7,534 bases of DNA from a bacterium (GTDB taxonomy: Bacteria; RBG-13-66-14): contig JAPLSK010000101.1 of assembly GCA_026398675.1 (NCBI GenBank), positions 1 to 7,534 of the forward strand. The letters are read 5' to 3'. The notes under the pieces were generated by a model, which ran no database searches, was not told the DNA's origin, and saw only the letters and a list, made by a program, of their open reading frames with translations. A program made the position numbers and the translations under genes. How positions within the stretch are numbered: position 1 is the stretch's first letter; every line of letters starts with the position of its first letter. This document shows, piece after piece, positions 4,737 through 7,534 of the stretch.

Positions 4737-5180
4737 TCAGAGCGTGTAGAGCGAGAGGTCCTTTATCTGCCGGTTGGCGCGGCGCAGGCGACCGGCCAGC
4801 GTCTGGGCCAGCTTTATCGCCATCTCGGGGTACTTGCGTAACAGGTCCATGAACTCGTCCCGGTCCAGGTAATAGAGCTCGCAGGGGGTCATGGCGACCA
4901 CGCTGGCCGAGCGGGGCCCCGAATCCAGCAGCGCCAGCTCGCCGAAGAAATTCCCCTTCCCCAGGGAGGCCAGCACCTTGGCCCGGTCGGTGTCCAGCAC
5001 CTGCCGCACCTGGGCCGTGCCCTCGACGATGATGTAGAGCCGCTGACCGGTCTCGCCCTCGACGACGATCTCGTTCTCCGGCTGCACCTCGAGCCGGTGC
5101 AACAGCCCCACGATCTTTTCGAGCTGCTCCTGCTCCAGGTTGGCGAAGAGCTGAATCCGCGCCAGATCGTTGGTATCCAT
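4737..5180 (-). CDS. Stand-alone cyclic-nucleotide-binding-domain protein
   Basis: The 147-residue protein is essentially one CRP-type cyclic-nucleotide-binding domain. The N-terminal helix region (about 1-28) is followed by the beta-roll (about 30-105) with the phosphate-binding cassette FGELALLDSGPRSASV at 79-94. That cassette keeps the Glu and Arg (E81, R90) that contact ribose and phosphate in cAMP/cGMP receptors. The C-terminal helices (108-140) follow and then the chain ends. There is no helix-turn-helix domain, so it is not a CRP/FNR transcription factor and more likely a sensor subunit acting by protein contact. Ligand binding is inferred from the cassette. It follows cbiO by 77 bp but has its own TATAAT, so a link to metal uptake is doubtful. 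GGAGG lies only 2 nt before the ATG, closer than usual. Confidence 0.9.
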   Translation of the reverse strand: MDTNDLARIQLFANLEQEQLEKIVGLLHRLEVQPENEIVVEGETGQRLYIIVEGTAQVRQVLDTDRAKVLASLGKGNFFGELALLDSGPRSASVVAMTPCELYYLDRDEFMDLLRKYPEMAIKLAQTLAGRLRRANRQIKDLSLYTL

Positions 5181-5188
5181 GGCCTCCC

Positions 5189-5209
5189 CCGTTCGGCGAG
5201 CCGTTCGGC
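5189..5209. repeat. Direct repeat in the leader of the cyclic-nucleotide-binding gene
   Basis: CCGTTCGGC occurs at 5189-5197 and 5201-5209, 12 bp apart start to start, between the -10 box and the start codon. It could be a protein-binding site or chance. Confidence 0.4.
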
Positions 5210-5224
5210 AGGTTTTCTCTGCGG

Positions 5225-5230
5225 ATTATA
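5225..5230 (-). promoter_or_regulatory. Consensus -10 box of the cyclic-nucleotide-binding gene
   Basis: TATAAT is a perfect match and lies about 45 bp before the ATG at 5180. No good -35 box is seen at 16-18 bp; TTCACC at 15 bp is the nearest. It would uncouple this gene from the upstream transport operon. Confidence 0.5.
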
Positions 5231-5257
5231 GAACATCGGGGCGGAGGTGAATAGGGC

Positions 5258-5971
5258 TCACCCCAGGCGCCAGGCGGCCAGGTCCGGGTGGTCGCGCAGG
5301 CCGGAGAGGTCCCCGTCGTAAACGACCCTCCCCCCGGCCAGGACCGCGGCGCGGTCGGCCACTTTTTCCGCGAACCCCAGGTCGTGGGTGGCGAGGAGCA
5401 TGGTCTGGGGCAGCGAGACCAGGAGCAGGGCCAGGTCGCGGACCGCCGCGGGGTCGAGCATGGCCGCCGGCTCGTCCAGGGCCAGCAGGCTCGGGCGGCA
5501 GATCATCACCGCCGCCAGACAGAGGCGCCGCCTTTCGCCGTAGGACAGGCGGAACGGCGGGACGTCCGCCTTGTCCGCTAGGGCGGCCCAGTGGAGCCAG
5601 CCGTGGACCTCCTCCTCTATTTCCTCCGCCGGCCACTTCCGGCAAAGCGGCCCGTAGGCCACCTCCTCACGGCAGGAGGGGGCGAAGAGCATGTCGCCGG
5701 GGTCCTGGAACACCAGCCCGATCTTCTCCCGGACGGCCTTTTCGTTCCCCCTGGCCTCCAGCCCGTCCACTGCCAGGCGCCCGGAGTAGGGCAGCGCGGC
5801 GGGCAGGCACGAGAGAAGGGTGGACTTCCCGGCGCCGTTCCCGCCCATAAGCGCCACGCGTTCCCCGGCAGCGAGCCGGAGGTCCACGCCCGCAAGCACC
5901 GTGGGGCCCTCGGGGTAGCGGAAGCCCAGGTGTTTGATCGAGAGCGTAGAGGCGGTGGGTTCGTCAGTCAA
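5258..5971 (-). CDS. cbiO: ECF transporter ATP-binding subunit CbiO (cobalt/nickel uptake)
   Basis: This ATPase powers the ECF metal transporter, working with the CbiQ membrane subunit. The 237 residues include Walker A GGNGAGKST (43-51), the Q-loop FQDPGDMLF (88-96) in the form typical of ECF/CbiO ATPases, signature LSYGE (142-146), Walker B LLALDEP (162-168) and the H-loop ATHD (194-197). The usual signature is LSGGQ or LSGGE, so Tyr replaces Gly at the third position. Walker A has GGN where GPN is common. The start is TTG at 5971. No other ATG, GTG or TTG lies in frame before the conserved strand, and the gene overlaps the cbiQ stop by 8 bp, which suggests coupled translation. No Shine-Dalgarno is seen. 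Only one ATPase gene is present, so a homodimer is expected. Confidence 0.93.
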   Translation of the reverse strand: MTDEPTASTLSIKHLGFRYPEGPTVLAGVDLRLAAGERVALMGGNGAGKSTLLSCLPAALPYSGRLAVDGLEARGNEKAVREKIGLVFQDPGDMLFAPSCREEVAYGPLCRKWPAEEIEEEVHGWLHWAALADKADVPPFRLSYGERRRLCLAAVMICRPSLLALDEPAAMLDPAAVRDLALLLVSLPQTMLLATHDLGFAEKVADRAAVLAGGRVVYDGDLSGLRDHPDLAAWRLG

Positions 5972-6707
5972 GGTAGGTCCAGAGTGTGACGCCGAACGGC
6001 AGGATGGCGACTACCATGTAAATCCAGTCCAGGTCTCGGAGCGGGGCTCCTTTGGTGAATGTCGGCTCGCCGTCGCCGCGCAGGCACATGGCCAGCCCGA
6101 GCCTATGCCCCCGGTCCAGGCTCTTTTTGAACACGGCGCCCAGGGTCCCCCCCAGCGCCCGGCGCCGGAGGGCGCGCCCGGCGTCCGGACCCCGCAGCTC
6201 CACCGCCCGCTTCCGCCGGGCCATCTCCTCCCCCAAGAGGTGGAGCTGGAGCCAGCTCACGGCGAAGAGGCCCGATATGACGCGCGGCAGGGGAAAGCGG
6301 GCCAGGGCGATGACCGTCCCGTTGGCGCCCAGCGCGGAGACGGCGGCCCCCACCGCCAGGACGGCCACCATTCCGCGGGAGACGATGGAGGCCCACAAAA
6401 GGAGCCCCTCCCGGTAGACCGTCAGGCCGAGAAAGCTGCCGACCGGGGTTCCCGGGCCGAAGAAGGGGGTGGCGGCGGTGATGAGCGTCAGGATGCCCAC
6501 GCCCCGGAGGAACCAGCGCAGGAGCCCCCGGGGTCGGGGTTTCAGGAATATCCAATTTACCAGGAGCAGCCCGGCGACGATGCCGGCGCCCGCGAGCTCG
6601 CCCGCGGGGAGTGCCGCCGCGGCAAAGGCCGTGGCTATCGCCCCGCCCAGGGCGATGTGGGGACGCGGACGCGCCGGGCCGGTTTCCAGGGTTTCGCAGG
6701 GGCTCAT
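5964..6707 (-). CDS. cbiQ: ECF transporter transmembrane coupling subunit CbiQ
   Basis: This T-component of the cobalt/nickel ECF transporter couples ATP hydrolysis by CbiO to the substrate-binding membrane proteins. From the ATG at 6707 it has 247 residues with about five hydrophobic segments (about 18-34, 40-56, 68-82, 104-126 and 228-245). The cytoplasmic region carries the two short Arg-Gly coupling motifs of EcfT proteins, as AVELRG (168-173) and AMCLRG (206-211), which contact the ATPases. A longer reading frame starts at GTG 6785, but its extra 26 residues are encoded by a terminator-like hairpin and add no membrane segment, so the inner ATG is chosen. It overlaps cbiO by 8 bp. The upstream gap contains an attenuator-like structure. 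Confidence 0.88.
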   Translation of the reverse strand: MSPCETLETGPARPRPHIALGGAIATAFAAAALPAGELAGAGIVAGLLLVNWIFLKPRPRGLLRWFLRGVGILTLITAATPFFGPGTPVGSFLGLTVYREGLLLWASIVSRGMVAVLAVGAAVSALGANGTVIALARFPLPRVISGLFAVSWLQLHLLGEEMARRKRAVELRGPDAGRALRRRALGGTLGAVFKKSLDRGHRLGLAMCLRGDGEPTFTKGAPLRDLDWIYMVVAILPFGVTLWTYLD

Positions 6708-6728
6708 CGGCCCATCCCGCCTACAAAG

Positions 6729-6764
6729 AAAAAAGACGCGAGGCCGATTGCCGTCCCGCGCATC
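6729..6764 (-). terminator. Intrinsic terminator (attenuator) in the leader of cbiQ
   Basis: On the minus strand GATGCGCGG (6764-6756) pairs with CCTCGCGTC (6743-6735) with one mismatch, one G-T pair and a 12-nt loop, followed directly by six T (6734-6729). It ends 21 nt before the cbiQ ATG. Its 5' arm is shared with the alternative hairpin at 6760-6779. Confidence 0.55.
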
Positions 6765-6779
6765 GAGCGTCTCCGATGC
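6760..6779 (-). promoter_or_regulatory. Antiterminator-like hairpin upstream of cbiQ
   Basis: GCATCG (6779-6774 on the minus strand) pairs with CGATGC (6765-6760) across an 8-nt loop. The second arm is also the first arm of the terminator at 6729-6764, so the two structures exclude each other. A further GATGC at 6800-6796 can pair with the first arm. Confidence 0.4.
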
Positions 6780-6788
6780 AAGCACGCA

Positions 6789-6794
6789 ATTTTA
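6789..6794 (-). promoter_or_regulatory. Weak -10-like box upstream of cbiQ
   Basis: TAAAAT has one mismatch to consensus. The hexamer 17 bp upstream, TAGATG, matches the -35 consensus at only three positions. If used, transcription would start just before the attenuator-like hairpins. Confidence 0.25.
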
Positions 6795-6821
6795 GGCATC
6801 TCGGTATTTTTCATCTACGCG

Positions 6822-6846
6822 AGACCGACCCGAGCGGGGTCGGTCT
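6822..6846. repeat. Perfect 10-bp hairpin in the cbiN-cbiQ gap
   Basis: AGACCGACCC (6822-6831) and GGGTCGGTCT (6837-6846) form a perfect stem with a 5-nt loop, 30 bp after the PDGLE gene stop. No T-run follows on the minus strand. It may protect the upstream cbiM-cbiN mRNA or separate expression of the two gene pairs. Confidence 0.6.
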
Positions 6847-6875
6847 TACGATGCGCAATCGCGGGCACGAAATAG

Positions 6876-7169
6876 CTAGGCTTTTTTCCGCGACAAGAGC
6901 TTCGCCAGGCCGAGGCCGAGGGCGAGGGTGACTGCGGCGCCGAGGATGCCGGACAGGATGGTGGAGCCGGCGGAGCCGTCGCCGCCCGCGTCGTAGTCGG
7001 GCCAGGGCGAGTCCACCAGGTGCCCGCCTTCCCCGGCGGTTTCATCCCCGCCCGCCCGCGCCACGGTCGCCTCGAGGCCGTCGGGGCAGGACGAGGCCAG
7101 GGGGCTGACCAGCGCCGCGACCAGCGCCAGGGCTCCCAGGACGATGAGGCCGATGGTGAGCCGCTTCAT
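6876..7169 (-). CDS. PDGLE-domain protein, CbiN-like subunit of the metal ECF transporter
   Basis: The 97-residue membrane protein has two transmembrane segments (about 5-25 and 70-92). The periplasmic stretch begins SSCPDGLEATVA, with the diagnostic PDGLE at 29-33, followed by a Gly/Asp-rich loop. The chain ends in a basic SRKKA tail, as expected on the cytoplasmic side. CbiN and PDGLE proteins are small helpers of CbiM in cobalt and nickel uptake. PDGLE proteins are also found as separate or CbiM-fused modules. The ATG at 7169 overlaps the cbiM stop as ATGA, and GGAGGT lies about 7 nt upstream, so translation is probably coupled. Whether the metal is cobalt or nickel cannot be read from this window. 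Confidence 0.88.
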   Translation of the reverse strand: MKRLTIGLIVLGALALVAALVSPLASSCPDGLEATVARAGGDETAGEGGHLVDSPWPDYDAGGDGSAGSTILSGILGAAVTLALGLGLAKLLSRKKA

Positions 7170-7534
7170 CGCGCCACCTCCCCTTCCGGCCGCCGCTCCA
7201 GGACTCCCGCCCCGTGCAGCACCTCCACCACCAGGGCGGTGATGACCCCCTCGCCGACGCCCACCAGGGCGTGGAATCCGACCATGAGACCGAAGACGGT
7301 CGCGGGGGGGTAGGGGGTGGAGAGGCAGATGGCGGTGGAGGTCACCGCGGAGGCGACCACGGTGGCGCCGAATCCGGCGGTGAAGGCGGCCGCCCTGCGG
7401 CGCCAGCCCGAGGGGGTTTCCCCGCCGACGAGCCGGTAGAGGGCGTACCCGACGAGGGCGCCGGTCACGCCCATGGCCAGGGTGTTGAGCCCCAGCGCCG
7501 TGACGCCGCCGTCGGCGAAGAGGAGGCACTGGAC
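7166..7534 (-). CDS. cbiM: CbiM, substrate-binding membrane subunit of the cobalt/nickel ECF transporter (3' part)
   Basis: Only the last 122 residues are in the window; the gene continues beyond its end and codon phase is kept to base 7534. The visible part begins VQCLLFADGGVTALGLNTLAMGVTG, which matches the conserved LLFADGGITALGAN..NMGV core of CbiM/NikM. Hydrophobic membrane segments follow, including one with SAVTSTAICLS, and a C-terminal helix region (VGVGEGVITALVVEVLH) is typical of the family. CbiM holds the metal site near its N-terminus, which lies outside the window, so specificity cannot be judged. It ends RPEGEVAR and overlaps the PDGLE gene start as ATGA. Any cobalamin or metal-responsive riboswitch would lie upstream, out of view. 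Confidence 0.92.
   Translation of the reverse strand, partial: VQCLLFADGGVTALGLNTLAMGVTGALVGYALYRLVGGETPSGWRRRAAAFTAGFGATVVASAVTSTAICLSTPYPPATVFGLMVGFHALVGVGEGVITALVVEVLHGAGVLERRPEGEVAR

Noticed and set aside
6708..6785. GTG at 6785 as start of cbiQ
   Set aside because: The extra 26 residues are not conserved-looking, lie across a hairpin with a T-run, and precede the usual N-terminus of CbiQ.
5934..6875. 313-residue open frame on the plus strand
   Set aside because: It is antisense to cbiQ and low in complexity (Gly, Pro, Arg, Gln-rich), with no motif.
6708..6875. Cobalamin or NiCo riboswitch in the gap before cbiQ
   Set aside because: I see no B12-box-like sequence or the conserved junction bases of the nickel/cobalt riboswitch, and the gap is short. 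Only generic stems are supported.

Overview
The window is GC-rich chromosomal DNA from a bacterium, apparently a diderm, because one gene encodes a secreted protein ending like an outer-membrane beta-barrel. I cannot name the phylum. The dense intergenic hairpin repeats and the unusual synthetase-like gene suggest an uncultured lineage, which is inference. All eight genes lie on the minus strand, so transcription runs from high to low coordinates. No mobile-element gene, tRNA, rRNA or CRISPR array is visible.

In order of transcription, the window opens with an ECF metal-uptake operon of the cobalt/nickel CbiMNQO type. It contains the 3' part of cbiM (7166-7534, cut by the window edge), a CbiN-like PDGLE protein (6876-7169), cbiQ (5964-6707) and cbiO (5258-5971). 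cbiM and the PDGLE gene overlap by ATGA, and cbiQ and cbiO overlap by 8 bp. A 168-bp gap before cbiQ holds a 10-bp hairpin and an attenuator-like series of alternative stems ending in a terminator. Next come a stand-alone cyclic-nucleotide-binding-domain protein (4737-5180), tyrosyl-tRNA synthetase (2878-4170), the probable outer-membrane protein (1655-2362, TTG start) and a 280-residue class II synthetase-like catalytic domain (424-1266) without an anticodon-binding domain. The last resembles archaeal AsnRS-related asparagine synthetase.

Three intergenic regions (1-436, 2450-2829, 4310-4717) are packed with short GC-rich inverted repeats of three types. R1 is CCCTCTCCC/GGGAGAGGG followed by GGTGAGGG. 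R2 is a GGCGGGG/CCCCGCC hairpin followed by CTAC. R3 is GTAGGGGC plus a hairpin, often ending CTACGTCATCGCA. Copies sit in both orientations, and their stem tips change in compensating pairs. Behind tyrS two R2 copies read as intrinsic terminators, and the final codons and stop of the synthetase-like gene lie inside an R3 unit.

The most interesting non-coding region is 1293-1543, upstream of the synthetase-like gene. A strong promoter with a perfect 9-bp-arm dyad across its -10 box leads into a leader of about 240 nt. The leader carries two successive intrinsic terminators and a nested-stem domain between them, but no start codon and no T-box UGG. It is a candidate for an undescribed attenuation system or riboswitch, or for a small-RNA gene.
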